From positions 27,524 through 91,523 of the forward strand of contig NZ_JABVED010000020.1 of assembly GCF_014323725.1 (NCBI RefSeq): a stretch of DNA of 64,000 bases, read 5' to 3'. Numbering within the stretch: the first letter of the stretch is position 1; each line of letters begins with the position of its first letter. This stretch comes from Actinokineospora xionganensis. Lineage in GTDB: Bacteria > Actinomycetota > Actinomycetes > Mycobacteriales > Pseudonocardiaceae. The notes below the pieces were generated by a model, which was given only the letters and a program-made list of their open reading frames with translations, made no database searches and was not told the origin of the DNA. The position numbers were made by a program, and so were the translations under genes. This document shows, piece after piece, positions 46,068 to 55,481 of the stretch.

Positions 46068-46391
46068 TCAGGGGGATTGGCGTTTTTGGCGGGCCATGTA
46101 GTCGCGCATGCGTTGGGGGTAGCCGACCTTGGCGACCTCGTAGATCGGCATCGCGCGCTTCTTGGCGAAGGCGAAAGCGGCCTCCGGGTCGGCGATGCGG
46201 CGGCGCGTCCACTCGCCGTCGTGGGCGACCAGCACGATTGTCGTATCCGTCACGTTCGTCTTGGGCTCCACGAACGCCTCGACGCCGGTACGGCTGCCCG
46301 CCCACGCGTCCAGGTGACTTGTGTCCTGCTTGGTCGCACCGCGCAACACCCCTGGCTTGCGCTTGCGCCGCAGGGAGTCGAAAACCCCCAT
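46068..46391 (-). CDS. conserved actinobacterial protein of unknown function
   Basis: A 107-aa protein: GVFDSLRRKRKPGVLRGATK, EAFVEPKTNVTDTTIVLVAH, DGEWTRRRIADPEAAFAFAKK and PIYEVAKVGYPQRMRDY. Mixed alpha/beta, no signal peptide, no catalytic motif I recognise. ATG 46391 has GGAGGT seven bases upstream. Divergent from lpd, convergent with pepA across the large inverted repeat. Confidence 0.85.
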   Translation of the reverse strand: MGVFDSLRRKRKPGVLRGATKQDTSHLDAWAGSRTGVEAFVEPKTNVTDTTIVLVAHDGEWTRRRIADPEAAFAFAKKRAMPIYEVAKVGYPQRMRDYMARQKRQSP

Positions 46392-46574
46392 GTCCGCCAC
46401 CTCCGAAACTCCGTCTGCGTCCATTGTCCCGGTGAATCACCCGGCGCGGGCCCGAGACCCCCGGCCACCTCGCAAGCCTGCCTCCCATAGTGACAAGATG
46501 GCGTGTGGTGACGAGCCGTCGTCCGCGGCGCCCCGCCCACCGAAAACAACGCTGTCGCTTGTCGAGGAGACCCC

Positions 46575-47945
46575 GTGACTGACACCTCCGCTGACCTGGT
46601 GATCCTGGGAGGCGGGTCCGGAGGCTACGCCTGCGCGTTCCGCGCGGCCGGGCTAGGACTCTCCGTCATCCTGATCGAGAAAGACAAGGTCGGTGGAACC
46701 TGCCTGCACCGAGGCTGCATCCCGACCAAGGCCCTGCTGCACGCCGCCGAGGTCGCCGACATCGCTCGCGAGGGCGACCAGTTCGGTGTGAAGACCTCGC
46801 TCGAGGGCATCGACATGAACGGTGTCAACAGCTACAAGGACGGCATCGTCGCGGGCCTGCACAAGGGCCTGTTGGGCCTGGTCAAGGCCAACAAGGTGAC
46901 CCTTGTGGAGGGTGAGGGCAAGCTCGTCGGCCCGAACACCGTCGAGGTCGGCGGGACCCGCTACACCGGCAAGAACGTCGTGCTGGCCACCGGCTCCTAC
47001 GCCAAGACGCTGCCCGGCCTCGAGATCGGCGGCCGCATCGTCACCAGCGACCAGGCCCTCGGCTTGGACTACGTGCCGGAGAAGGTCGTGGTCCTGGGCG
47101 GCGGCGTCATCGGCGTCGAGTTCGCCAGCGTGTGGCGCTCCTTCGGTGCCGAGGTGACCATCGTCGAGGCGCTGCCCCGGCTGGTCCCGCTGGAGGACGA
47201 GTGGGCCTCCAAGCAGGTCGAGCGCGCCTTCCGCAAGCGCGGCATCAAGTTCAAGACCGGCGTCCGCTTCAGTGGCGCCACCCAGACCGACGCGGGCGTC
47301 ACCGTCTCGCTGGAGTCCGGCGAGACCTTCGACGCCGACCTCCTGCTCGTCGCGGTCGGCCGCGGCCCCAGCAGCTCGGGCATGGGCTACGAGGAGGCCG
47401 GGCTGAACATGGACCGCGGCTTCGTCCTGACCGACGAGCGGCTGCGCACCAACCTGCCGAACGTCTTCGCGGTCGGCGACCTGGTCCCCGGCCTGCAGCT
47501 GGCCCACCGCGGCTTCCAGCAGGGCATCTTCATCGCCGAGGAGATCGCCGGGCTCAACCCGAAGGTGATCGACGAGGCGGGCATCCCCAAGGTCACCTAC
47601 TGCAACCCGGAGGTGGCCTCGGTGGGCCTGTCCGAGGCGCAGGCCAAGGAGAAGTACGGCTCCGCCGAGACGCTGGTCTACAACCTCGCGGGCAACGGCA
47701 AGAGCCAGATCCTCAAGACCAGCGGCGGCATCAAGCTGATCAAGGCGCCCGACGGCCCCGTCGTCGGCGTGACCATGGTCGGCGAGCGGGTCGGCGAACT
47801 CATCGGTGAGGCCCAGCTGATCTACAGCTGGGAGGCCTACCCGGAGGACGTCGCGCCGCTCATCCACGCGCACCCCACCCAGAACGAAGCCATGGGCGAG
47901 GCCTTCCTCGCTCTGGCGGGCAAGCCCCTGCACGTGCACGGCTGA
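46575..47945 (+). CDS. lpdA: dihydrolipoyl dehydrogenase
   Basis: A 456-aa flavoprotein disulfide reductase, the E3 of 2-oxoacid dehydrogenase complexes. FAD-binding VILGGGSGGYACAFRA, redox-active disulfide GGTCLHRGCIPTK, NAD-binding VVVLGGGVIGVEFAS, and the C-terminal HAHPTQNEAMGEAF with the catalytic His-Glu dyad. GTG 46575 follows GAGGAG. Reoxidises dihydrolipoyl groups on the E2 encoded 63 bases downstream; same transcript likely. Confidence 0.96.
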   Translation: MTDTSADLVILGGGSGGYACAFRAAGLGLSVILIEKDKVGGTCLHRGCIPTKALLHAAEVADIAREGDQFGVKTSLEGIDMNGVNSYKDGIVAGLHKGLLGLVKANKVTLVEGEGKLVGPNTVEVGGTRYTGKNVVLATGSYAKTLPGLEIGGRIVTSDQALGLDYVPEKVVVLGGGVIGVEFASVWRSFGAEVTIVEALPRLVPLEDEWASKQVERAFRKRGIKFKTGVRFSGATQTDAGVTVSLESGETFDADLLLVAVGRGPSSSGMGYEEAGLNMDRGFVLTDERLRTNLPNVFAVGDLVPGLQLAHRGFQQGIFIAEEIAGLNPKVIDEAGIPKVTYCNPEVASVGLSEAQAKEKYGSAETLVYNLAGNGKSQILKTSGGIKLIKAPDGPVVGVTMVGERVGELIGEAQLIYSWEAYPEDVAPLIHAHPTQNEAMGEAFLALAGKPLHVHG

Positions 47946-48008
47946 CCGCCGGACGGCTCAGCCCACCAGTCAGCCAAACGCAGAAAAGCACGAGGAGTCC
48001 ACGAAACC

Positions 48009-49763
48009 ATGGCGTTCTCCGTAGAGATGCCGGCGCTCGGGGAGAGCGTCACCGAAGGCACCGTCACCCGGTGGCTCAAGCAAGAGGGCGACACCGTCGA
48101 GGTCGACGAGCCGTTGCTGGAGGTGTCCACCGACAAGGTCGACACCGAGATCCCGTCGCCGGTCGCAGGCACCCTGCAGAAGATCGTCGCGCAGGAGGAC
48201 GAGACCGTCGCCGTGGGCGCCGAGCTCGCGGTGATCGGCGATGGATCAGCCGATTCCGGCTCCTCTGAGCCGCAGGCTCCCGAGCAGCCCGCGGCCGACG
48301 AGCCCTCCACCGAGCAGCCCGCTCCCGAGCCCGCCCCCCGGGCCGGGGCCGAACCTTCCTCGGCGGCGACCGAGGGGCCCGCGCCCGACCAGGACGCGCC
48401 CACCGGCAACGCCAAGGGCACCGACGTGACGATGCCCGCGCTCGGTGAGAGCGTCACCGAGGGCACCGTCACCCGGTGGCTGAAGCAGGTCGGCGAGACC
48501 GTCGAGGTCGACGAGCCGCTGCTGGAGGTGTCCACCGACAAGGTCGACACCGAGATCCCGTCGCCGGTCGCAGGCACCCTGCTCGAGATCACCGCGGGCG
48601 AGGACTCCACGGTCGACGTCGGCGGCAAGCTCGGCGTGATCGGGGCGGCGGGGGCTGCCCCGGCGGAGACCCCGGCCCAGGATCCGGCTCCGGCCGAGGC
48701 CCCCGAGCCCGAGGCGCCGAAGCAGGCTCCCCCGGCTCAGCAGGCACCCGCGCCCGCCCCGGCGGCTCCCGCACCGCAGGCTCCGGCCCCGCAGGCTCCG
48801 GCCGCTCCCCCGGTGAGTGCGCCCGTCAACGACAACGCCCCCTACGTGACCCCGCTCGTGCGCAAGCTCGCGGCGGAGAACAACATCGACCTCGCGTCGG
48901 TGCAGGGCACCGGTGTCGGCGGCCGCATCCGCAAGCAGGACGTGCTGGCCGCCGCCGAGGCCGCCAAGGCGCCCAAGCCCGCCGCGGCCCCGGCCGCCGC
49001 GCCCGCCGCGAGCAAGGCCCCCACCGGGCCGGACTCCTCGCTGCGCGGCACGACGCAGAAGATGTCGCGACTTCGCCAGACGGTCTCGCGCCGCATGGTC
49101 GAGTCGCTGCAGACCGCGGCCCAGCTGACCCAGGTCGTCGAGGTCGACGTGACCAAGATCGCGAAGCTGCGGTCCAAGGCCAAGTCGGCTTTCGAGCAGC
49201 GTGAGGGCGTCAAGCTGACGTTCCTGCCGTTCTTCGCCAAGGCGACCGTCGAGGCGCTCAAGCAGCACCCGAAGCTCAACGCCTCGATCAGCGAGGACGG
49301 CACCGAGGTCACCTACCACGGCACGGAGAACCTCGGTATCGCCGTGGACACCGACCGCGGCCTGCTGACCCCGGCCATCCGTGACGCGGGCGGGCTGAAC
49401 ATCGCGGGCCTGGCGCACAAGATCGCCGATGTCGCCGAGCGCACCAGGGCGAACAAGGTCACCCCGGACGAACTGTTCGGCGCGACGTTCAACCTGACCA
49501 ACCTGGGCAGCCAGGGCGCGCTGTGGGACACGCCGATCATCCAGCTGCCGCAGGTCGGCATCCTGGGCGTCGGCCTGGTCGTCAAGCGGCCCGTGGTGCT
49601 GACCGACGACAACGGCGACGACACCATCGCCGTCCGCTCGATGGTCTACCTCGCGCTGACCTACGACCACCGCCTGGTCGACGGCGCCGACGCGGGCCGC
49701 TTCCTCACCGCGGTCAAGAACCGCCTGGAAGAGGGCGCGTTCGAGAGCGAGCTCGGCCTCTAG
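48009..49763 (+). CDS. 2-oxoacid dehydrogenase E2 dihydrolipoyl acyltransferase
   Basis: A 584-aa E2 component (Rv2215 DlaT/SucB type). Two N-terminal lipoyl domains with lipoyl lysines at K43 and K178 in [10 protein letters not shown], joined by Ala/Pro/Glu-rich linkers; a peripheral subunit-binding domain ([33 protein letters not shown]) and the catalytic domain with [14 protein letters not shown]. The lipoyl repeats are near-identical at DNA level, offset 405 bp, so recombination could change copy number. ATG 48009; forms one functional block with lpd upstream and lipB/lipA downstream. Confidence 0.95.
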   Translation: MAFSVEMPALGESVTEGTVTRWLKQEGDTVEVDEPLLEVSTDKVDTEIPSPVAGTLQKIVAQEDETVAVGAELAVIGDGSADSGSSEPQAPEQPAADEPSTEQPAPEPAPRAGAEPSSAATEGPAPDQDAPTGNAKGTDVTMPALGESVTEGTVTRWLKQVGETVEVDEPLLEVSTDKVDTEIPSPVAGTLLEITAGEDSTVDVGGKLGVIGAAGAAPAETPAQDPAPAEAPEPEAPKQAPPAQQAPAPAPAAPAPQAPAPQAPAAPPVSAPVNDNAPYVTPLVRKLAAENNIDLASVQGTGVGGRIRKQDVLAAAEAAKAPKPAAAPAAAPAASKAPTGPDSSLRGTTQKMSRLRQTVSRRMVESLQTAAQLTQVVEVDVTKIAKLRSKAKSAFEQREGVKLTFLPFFAKATVEALKQHPKLNASISEDGTEVTYHGTENLGIAVDTDRGLLTPAIRDAGGLNIAGLAHKIADVAERTRANKVTPDELFGATFNLTNLGSQGALWDTPIIQLPQVGILGVGLVVKRPVVLTDDNGDDTIAVRSMVYLALTYDHRLVDGADAGRFLTAVKNRLEEGAFESELGL

Positions 49764-49776
49764 GATCACCCGTTCC

Positions 49777-49816
49777 ACGCCGCTGGGCCGTCCCGACCGG
49801 GGCGGCCCAGCGGCGT
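49777..49816 (+). terminator. terminator after the E2 gene
   Basis: Eighteen-bp arms (49777-49794 with 49799-49816, one G-T pair) around the loop GACC, 13 bases after the E2 stop. Strong GC hairpin, little U-tract. Confidence 0.8.
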
Positions 49817-49868
49817 TCACGGCCCACCCGATCAAGCGTCCCTTTGGGATATTCGGCACGATCGAGGC

Positions 49869-50753
49869 ATGCGCGTAATCGTCGCCGGTTCGTCCGGCCT
49901 CATCGGGACCGCACTCGTCGCCAGGCTCCGCAAGGACGGGCATGAGGTGCTCCGGCTGGTCCGCCGCACTCCGCACGCGCCCGACGAGCGCGAGTGGGAC
50001 CCGCCCGCGGGCCGGATGAACCCCGGCGTGCTCGACGGCGTCGACGCGGTGGTCAACCTGTGCGGGGCGGGTATCGCCGACCGGCGGTGGAGCCAGGCCC
50101 GCAAGCAGGTGCTGCTCGACAGCCGGATCGAGCCCACCGAGGTGCTGGCCGCGAAGATCGCCGAGACCGGTGTGCCGGTGCTGCTCAACGCCTCGGCTGT
50201 GGGCGTCTACGGCGACACGGGTGCCTCGACGGTCGACGAGTCCGCACCGGTCGGCCGCGGGTTCCTCGCCGACCTGTGCGCGCGCTGGGAGGCCGCCACG
50301 GAACCCGCGAAGGCTGCGGGCACCCGGGTCGCGCTGGCCCGCACCGCGTCGGTCCTGTCCCGCAAAGGCGGCCTGCTCGGGCCGCTGCGGCCGCTGTTCT
50401 CCCTGGCGCTGGGCGGCAAGCTCGGCAGCGGCGAGCAGTACATGCCGTGGATCCACATCGACGACCACATCGCCGGGCTGATGTTCCTGCTGGGCGAGGA
50501 CGTCGCCGGGCCGGTCAACCTGGCCGGTCCGACGCCCGCCACGAACGCGGAGTTCACCGCCGCGTTCGGCCGGGTCAAGCACCGCCCGGCCCCCTTCACG
50601 GTGCCGCGCTTCGCGCTCAAAGCCGCGCTCGGCGACCTGGCCGACGAGATCCTGCTCAGCCAGCGGGTCGCGCCGAGGGTCTTGCTGGACAAGGGCTTCA
50701 CCTTCACGTTCAGCACTGTCGAGGCCGCGCTGGAGGCGGTCGAAGGGCAGTGA
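49869..50753 (+). CDS. TIGR01777-family NAD(P)-binding epimerase-like protein
   Basis: A 294-aa extended SDR (Rv2216/YfcH type). Rossmann motif VIVAGSSGLIGTALVARL, LCGAGIADRRWS, LLNASAVGVYGDTG, and C-terminal EILLSQRVAPRVLLDKGFTF (DUF1731). The catalytic Tyr is present as VYGD. Substrate unknown; commonly found with lipoate genes in actinobacteria. ATG 49869; its stop overlaps the PAP2 start (GTGA). Confidence 0.92.
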   Translation: MRVIVAGSSGLIGTALVARLRKDGHEVLRLVRRTPHAPDEREWDPPAGRMNPGVLDGVDAVVNLCGAGIADRRWSQARKQVLLDSRIEPTEVLAAKIAETGVPVLLNASAVGVYGDTGASTVDESAPVGRGFLADLCARWEAATEPAKAAGTRVALARTASVLSRKGGLLGPLRPLFSLALGGKLGSGEQYMPWIHIDDHIAGLMFLLGEDVAGPVNLAGPTPATNAEFTAAFGRVKHRPAPFTVPRFALKAALGDLADEILLSQRVAPRVLLDKGFTFTFSTVEAALEAVEGQ

Positions 50754-51337
50754 GGTCGCTCGGGTCGGCGCTGCTGATCGCGTTCGTCCTGCTCGGCCTG
50801 GTGGTGTCGGGGCCGGTCCCGGAGGTCGACCGGTTCGTCGCCGACACCGCGGGCGACGGCCTTGGGCTGCGGGGCGTGGCGTCGGTCGTGACGGTCGTGC
50901 TCGGGCCGATCCTGCCCGCGGTCGTCGTGGTGGGACTGCTGGTGGCGGCGGCCCTCGTGCGCCCCAGGGCCGGACTGCTGCTGCGAGCGGCGCTCCTGCT
51001 GGCGGCGTGCCGGGCGGTGTCGCTGGTCAAGCCGGTGTTCGAACGGGCCCGGCCGACGACGGACTACCCGGATTTCAGCTTCCCCAGCGGGCACGTGGTG
51101 TCGGTGGCGTCGGTCGGCTTCACCGCCGTCGTCCTGTGCGCGTGGCTGGCCCGTGAGCGGGTCCGGATGGCCGTGCTGGTGTCGGTGGCCGCTGTGGTCC
51201 TCGCCGCACTCTGCCGGGTGATCCTCGACGTGCACTGGCTGACGGACCTGGTCGGAGCCACCCTCGGGGTGCTCGGCGTCGGACTGCTGACCGCCGTGGC
51301 GCTGCGGCTGCTGCCCGCGCCGAAACCCACGGCGTAA
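50750..51337 (+). CDS. PAP2-family membrane phosphatase
   Basis: A 195-aa polytopic phosphatase. All three PAP2 motifs are visible: KPVFERARP, FPSGHVVS and CRVILDVHWLTDLVGA. Five or six transmembrane helices; first residues RSLGSALLIAFVLLGLVV. Removes phosphate from lipid phosphates such as phosphatidate or undecaprenyl pyrophosphate; substrate undetermined. GTG 50750 overlaps the preceding stop. Confidence 0.9.
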   Translation: MRSLGSALLIAFVLLGLVVSGPVPEVDRFVADTAGDGLGLRGVASVVTVVLGPILPAVVVVGLLVAAALVRPRAGLLLRAALLLAACRAVSLVKPVFERARPTTDYPDFSFPSGHVVSVASVGFTAVVLCAWLARERVRMAVLVSVAAVVLAALCRVILDVHWLTDLVGATLGVLGVGLLTAVALRLLPAPKPTA

Positions 51338-51346
51338 GGTCGCGGG

Positions 51347-52081
51347 GTGAGCACAGCGAACATCTCCTGTCGCGCCGACACCCGACCGGTCTCGGTGCGC
51401 GAGGTCGGAACCATCGACTACCTCCAGGCCTGGGACCTGCAGCGCGAACTCGCGCACGCCCGTGCCGACGGCGCCGGGGAGGACACCCTCCTGCTGCTGG
51501 AGCACCCGTCGGTCTACACCGCGGGCAAGCGCACCGAAGCCGACGAGCGCCCCGACGACGGCACCCCGGTGATCGACGTCGACCGCGGCGGCAAGATCAC
51601 CTGGCACGGCCCCGGCCAGCTCGTCGGCTACCCGATCGTCATGCTGTCCGACCCGGTCGACGTGGTCCAGTACGTCCGGCGCATCGAGGAGGCCCTCATC
51701 GCCGTGTGCGCGAAGCTGGGCCTGCGCACCGGCCGGGTGGAGGGACGCAGCGGGGTCTGGCTGCCGGCCGACGAGACCCGCCCGGAACGCAAGATCGCCG
51801 CGATCGGCATCCGTGTCCAGCGCGGCGTCACCATGCACGGCTTCGAGATCAACTGCGACGCCGACCTGGGCGCGTTCGACCGGATCGTCCCGTGCGGCAT
51901 CCGCGACGCCGGCGTCACGTCCCTGTCGAAGGAACTGGGCCGCACGGTCACGGTCGCCGAGGTGCGCCCACTGGCCCGCGCTCTCGTGCTGGACGCGCTC
52001 GAAGGCGCGCTTCCGGTATCCGACCACTGGCTGGACAAGCCGGAGCCCACCAGCCCCGGCGTCACGTTCGCACTGAGCTGA
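51347..52081 (+). CDS. lipB: octanoyl-[acyl carrier protein]:protein transferase
   Basis: A 244-aa lipoate biosynthesis enzyme transferring octanoate from ACP to lipoyl domains. Signatures [38 protein letters not shown] with catalytic Lys and [16 protein letters not shown] with catalytic Cys. GTG 51347. Its last 20 bases overlap the end of the convergent paralog-array gene. lipA, normally adjacent, is about 5 kb downstream. Confidence 0.95.
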   Translation: MSTANISCRADTRPVSVREVGTIDYLQAWDLQRELAHARADGAGEDTLLLLEHPSVYTAGKRTEADERPDDGTPVIDVDRGGKITWHGPGQLVGYPIVMLSDPVDVVQYVRRIEEALIAVCAKLGLRTGRVEGRSGVWLPADETRPERKIAAIGIRVQRGVTMHGFEINCDADLGAFDRIVPCGIRDAGVTSLSKELGRTVTVAEVRPLARALVLDALEGALPVSDHWLDKPEPTSPGVTFALS

Positions 52082-52606
52082 CCTTCGCCACCGCCAGCAG
52101 CGGGTAGCCGGGGAACCCCACCGCCAGGGTCTTCGCCGGCTCCGGCCGCTCGGAGAACCAGAGGGCCTCGGCGTCGTGCGCGGCCGCGAGCAGATCGACC
52201 GACGCGTTGGGCATCGACAGCGGGGACGACGTCGCGTCGCCGAACCACACCCGGCCGTCGGCGCGCGTGTGCCCGCCCTGCCCGACGCCCCACGGCTTCA
52301 AGGTCACCTCGAACGGCGTCCACTCGACACCCGCCATGAACTTGGGCAGATGCCGGACGAGGAGTTGCTCGCGAGTGCCGAAGACCACGATCGCCCAGCC
52401 GATCAGCGAACCGATGATCGACAACCCGATCATGAGGGGCGTCAAATATCCGTCATCGCCCACCGACAGACGTACCAGCCGCAGAACGGCAGGAGCACCC
52501 CGGCAAAGACAATGACGAACCCGTCCCGGCGATGGGCGCGGAACAGGACAGCGGTCGTCGGGTCGGCCATGGCCGGCCGGTCGGTTCGGGGCTCGGCGAT
52601 GGTCAT
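52062..52606 (-). pseudogene. half-size, split copy of the tandem membrane-protein array (copy A)
   Basis: Third copy of the array, split in two overlapping frames. The first (52606-52442, 54 aa: RTDRPAMADPTTAVLF, then one transmembrane helix) matches the N-terminus of copies B and C. The second (GTG 52463 to 52062, 133 aa) resumes at the second transmembrane pair (LTPLMIGLSIIGSLIGWAI) and keeps the C-terminal signature KTLAVGFPGYPLLAVA. About 150 residues, the first beta domain, are missing. Either a decayed gene (deletion plus frameshift) or two coupled short proteins. ATG 52606 overlaps copy B's stop (ATGA). Confidence 0.65.
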
Positions 52607-53616
52607 CGGATCGTCGCCACGGCCAGCAGCGGATACCCGGGGAATCCCACCGCCACGGTCTTCCCGCTTTCCGGCACCGCCGAGAACCACACGGTTCCCC
52701 GTTCGTAAATAGTGCCGAGCAGATCCACAGTGGCGTTGGGCATCCGCACGGCGAGCATGCGACCGTCCGGCAGCGCGACCACACCCTCAGCCGTCGAAGT
52801 GCCGTCTTCCCGCCAGAACCAGGGGTTCATCGAGACCGGCAGCTCACACCAGCCGGCGTCCGCCACCAACGCGGGCAACTTTCGGTCGACAACTGCGGAG
52901 CGTCGCATGGCCGCCATCCCCACCGAAGCGCCAAGGATGCCGCCCAAGTAGGTCAGGCGGACATCCAGCGCGACCATCACCGCCGCCCACGCCACTACCC
53001 CGATAAGCAAGCGGATTTGGGCGGTGGCACCAAAACGCATCCGCGCGGCGATGAGCGCCGTGACGTCGCCTTCCGCCTTCACGGGCACTTCCCGCGACAC
53101 CTTGGCCCGCCGCGCTGGGAACACCACGTGCGAGCCGTCCACCCGAACCGCCGCCCAGCCCTTGTCGTCGCAACCGACGACCCACACCCGACCAGTCCGG
53201 GCGATGAGCGCGAGGTGGGCGGCGGACAGCCTGTTGACCCGCAGAACGAGGTCGCCGTCGCACTCGATCAGCGAGGTGAAGGACGGACGTCCCGCACGCA
53301 CGACACGGGCCCGCGCCTGGCGCCAAGCCCACGTCCGCAGCAGCGGCGCCGAGCGAGGAATCCCCAATATCCACAGTGAGTTGAACGCCGCGAAGATCCA
53401 GATGAGGGCGAGGCCGCTCGCCAGCGGGTACGGGGGATTCTCTTCAAAAACGTGAGCCATGAGCGCGGCCCATGGACCTATCACCACCGCGATGAGGACG
53501 CATGCGGTCACAAGGCGCCATGCGCGCTTGCGCATAAGGTCGAACAGGATCGTCGTCGTCCAGTCGGCCATGGCGGGCTGGTCTTGGGCGGGCTCGTGGA
53601 GCGTGGCGAGCGTCAT
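52603..53616 (-). CDS. tandem-array membrane protein, copy B
   Basis: Unrecognised 337-aa protein. Layout: short soluble N-terminus (EPAQDQPAMADWTTTILF), two transmembrane helices, a soluble block (RVVRAGRPSFTSLIECDG, LIARTGRVWVVGCDDKGWAA), a second transmembrane pair (LIGVVAWAAVMVALDVRL, GGILGASVGMAA) and a second soluble block ending GTVWFSAVPESGKTVAVGF, then PGYPLLAVA. The soluble blocks resemble each other, so the protein looks internally duplicated (2TM-beta twice). ATG 53616 overlaps copy C's stop. Middle gene of three coupled paralogs. Confidence 0.85.
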   Translation of the reverse strand: MTLATLHEPAQDQPAMADWTTTILFDLMRKRAWRLVTACVLIAVVIGPWAALMAHVFEENPPYPLASGLALIWIFAAFNSLWILGIPRSAPLLRTWAWRQARARVVRAGRPSFTSLIECDGDLVLRVNRLSAAHLALIARTGRVWVVGCDDKGWAAVRVDGSHVVFPARRAKVSREVPVKAEGDVTALIAARMRFGATAQIRLLIGVVAWAAVMVALDVRLTYLGGILGASVGMAAMRRSAVVDRKLPALVADAGWCELPVSMNPWFWREDGTSTAEGVVALPDGRMLAVRMPNATVDLLGTIYERGTVWFSAVPESGKTVAVGFPGYPLLAVATIR

Positions 53617-54542
53617 CGGATCACCGCCACGGCCAGCAGCGGGTAGCCCGGATATCCGGCGGCCATGGTCTTGCCGGGCTCGGGCTCCCCCGCGAACCAC
53701 AGCGTGCCGGTGTCCCACACCGTCCCGAGCAGGTCCACCGGCGCGGACCGAATGTCGGCGGTCATAGTCCGCCCATCGGCGAGCCGGATCACCACCGATG
53801 CCGCAGCGGTGTCGTCCATCCGCGCCCGCCACGGCCGCGAGCTCGCCTGAACGGCCGTCCACGGGCCTGCTTCGACAAGTTCGGGCAGCCGATGGAGCAT
53901 CGGGTGGCGATACATCGCGAAGACCAGGGCCGCGACGATGACGCCGGTGGTGGAAAGCACGAACACCAACACAGCCCCCGGGCGGTCCGGCACTGCCCAC
54001 ATACCCAACGCCGCCCCGAGAATCGGCATGCAGCCGACAATCGACCACATCGACAAAGTGCCTCTTCGCAGCCGACGAGCCCACAACATGGTCGGATCGC
54101 TCTCGCCCGCCATCGGTTTCGGCGACCGGAACCAGTGCGACGGTTTCGCCAGCCACGGTTCGTGCGATCCGGCCACGCGGACCACCGCCAGACTGCCGAT
54201 ATCCCCCACCAGCCAGACCGATCCGGTCCGGGCGATCACCGCACTGTGGGCTCGGGTCATCCCCCGCACCACCAGCACGCCGACGGAGTCGCTGTCGGTC
54301 ACCTCGACCCGGCAGGCGGGCCACCGGCCCGCGCGGATCACCCGCGCGGAGACCGGTCGCCAAGCCTGTTCCGTGAGCAGGCGCTTTCGCGCGGACAGCG
54401 TGCTGAGCGTCAGCCACCGGAGCACGAGAAACGTCGCCAGGACGAAGACCTGTGGACCTCCGCGAATCGGATGAAGATCGCCGAACGCCACGGCTTGGAT
54501 CACAGCCGGAACAAGCGCGACGCTGTTGGCGACCATCACGAT
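53613..54542 (-). CDS. tandem-array membrane protein, copy C
   Basis: First gene of the array, about 309 aa from GTG 54542. Same layout as copy B: RVIRAGRWPACRVEVTDSD, VIARTGSVWLVGDIGSLAVV, a second transmembrane pair and a C-terminus with GTLWFAGEPEPGKTMAAGYP, then GYPLLAVAVI. Homology to copy B continues 38 codons upstream of the first GTG/ATG (FTDRPALSDPTTAILLRNRE). There the only plausible start is ATC at 54656, five bases after GGGGAGG. So either initiation is non-canonical or the start has been lost. The true product would be about 347 aa. Confidence 0.8.
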   Translation of the reverse strand: MVMVANSVALVPAVIQAVAFGDLHPIRGGPQVFVLATFLVLRWLTLSTLSARKRLLTEQAWRPVSARVIRAGRWPACRVEVTDSDSVGVLVVRGMTRAHSAVIARTGSVWLVGDIGSLAVVRVAGSHEPWLAKPSHWFRSPKPMAGESDPTMLWARRLRRGTLSMWSIVGCMPILGAALGMWAVPDRPGAVLVFVLSTTGVIVAALVFAMYRHPMLHRLPELVEAGPWTAVQASSRPWRARMDDTAAASVVIRLADGRTMTADIRSAPVDLLGTVWDTGTLWFAGEPEPGKTMAAGYPGYPLLAVAVIR

Positions 54543-54707
54543 CGTGTTGATCCTCCGCTGGCGTTCGCGGTTTCTCAGCAGGATGGCCGTGGTCGGGTCG
54601 GACAGTGCCGGGCGGTCGGTGAATGGCGCGCGGACGACGTCCGTGGTCGATTCGATCTTGGCCTCCCCAGTGAGCTCACCAGGGAAATCGCCGTGACCAG
54701 CCAGACG

Positions 54708-55358
54708 TTATCCGCGGAGGCGTCGAACCGGGGCCACGGTGTCCGCCGTCTCAGGTGCGGCTTGCGCGCGCAGGCCCTCCAGAACGCGGGTGATCGTGGT
54801 GGCGACCTCCGCGGCCGTCTTCTTCGGGTCCGCAGAACTCGCGATGATCGTCGCACCGGACGAAAGGGCACCGAAGAGGATGCGCGTAGTCACCTCGATG
54901 GGCAATTCCTCGATTTCGCCTGCCTCGATCAGCGACTCCAGCGCGGCCTTCACAATCCCGTAACTGAAATGTTCCTCCGCTTCACGCCAGCGTTCCCATC
55001 CCATCACCACGGGACCCTCGTGGATCGCGATTCGCTGATACGACGGTTCCATGCACATTTTGATATATGCCTGGATGCCGGCCATGGCCCTGTCCCACGC
55101 GCTTCCGGGTCCGGCGACGACCTCGGCCAAACGGCCCATCACCGCCGTCTCCACGGCCCCGAAAGCGGCCTCGAACAGGGCTTGCTTGCCGCTGAAGTGG
55201 TGGTAGAGCGCACCCTTCGTCACCCGGGCGCGTTTGGCGATGACATCGAGTGACGTAGCGGAATACCCACGCTTGGTGAACAAATACACCGCGGAGTCCA
55301 CCAAGGCCTGCCTGGTGCTTTCGCTGTAATCCACTCGCCTCGACTGCGCTGTCGCCAT
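54708..55358 (-). CDS. TetR-family transcriptional regulator
   Basis: A 216-aa repressor-type protein. N-terminal DNA-binding domain: TRQALVDSAVYLFTKRGYSA, TSLDVIAKRARVTKGALYHHF with the classic recognition helix, then a ligand-binding helical domain with DPKKTAAEVATTITRVLEG. ATG 55358. Divergent from the 173-aa gene, with palindromic and direct repeats between. Ligand unknown. Upstream of, and on the same strand as, the paralog array, which it could also control. Confidence 0.92.
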   Translation of the reverse strand: MATAQSRRVDYSESTRQALVDSAVYLFTKRGYSATSLDVIAKRARVTKGALYHHFSGKQALFEAAFGAVETAVMGRLAEVVAGPGSAWDRAMAGIQAYIKMCMEPSYQRIAIHEGPVVMGWERWREAEEHFSYGIVKAALESLIEAGEIEELPIEVTTRILFGALSSGATIIASSADPKKTAAEVATTITRVLEGLRAQAAPETADTVAPVRRLRG

Positions 55359-55370
55359 ATTCACAACGTT

Positions 55371-55431
55371 ACGACATACCCGCGGTACGTACCCGTGGTA
55401 GGTTGGCGGTATCGGTTCCGTACCGACGGTA
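55371..55431. promoter_or_regulatory. operator-like repeats next to the TetR gene
   Basis: Perfect palindrome GGTACGTACC (55384-55393) inside two direct copies of ACCCGYGGTA (55378-55387 and 55391-55400, 13 bases apart), plus TACCGACGGTA (55421-55431), a palindrome around one central base. The cluster lies 13-73 bases upstream of the TetR start. Typical of an autoregulated TetR operator; binding is inference. Confidence 0.6.
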
Positions 55432-55481
55432 TGCCGGAAACCCACGGTATGGCCGAGGTCACGGAGGGGAGCCAGGAAGCC

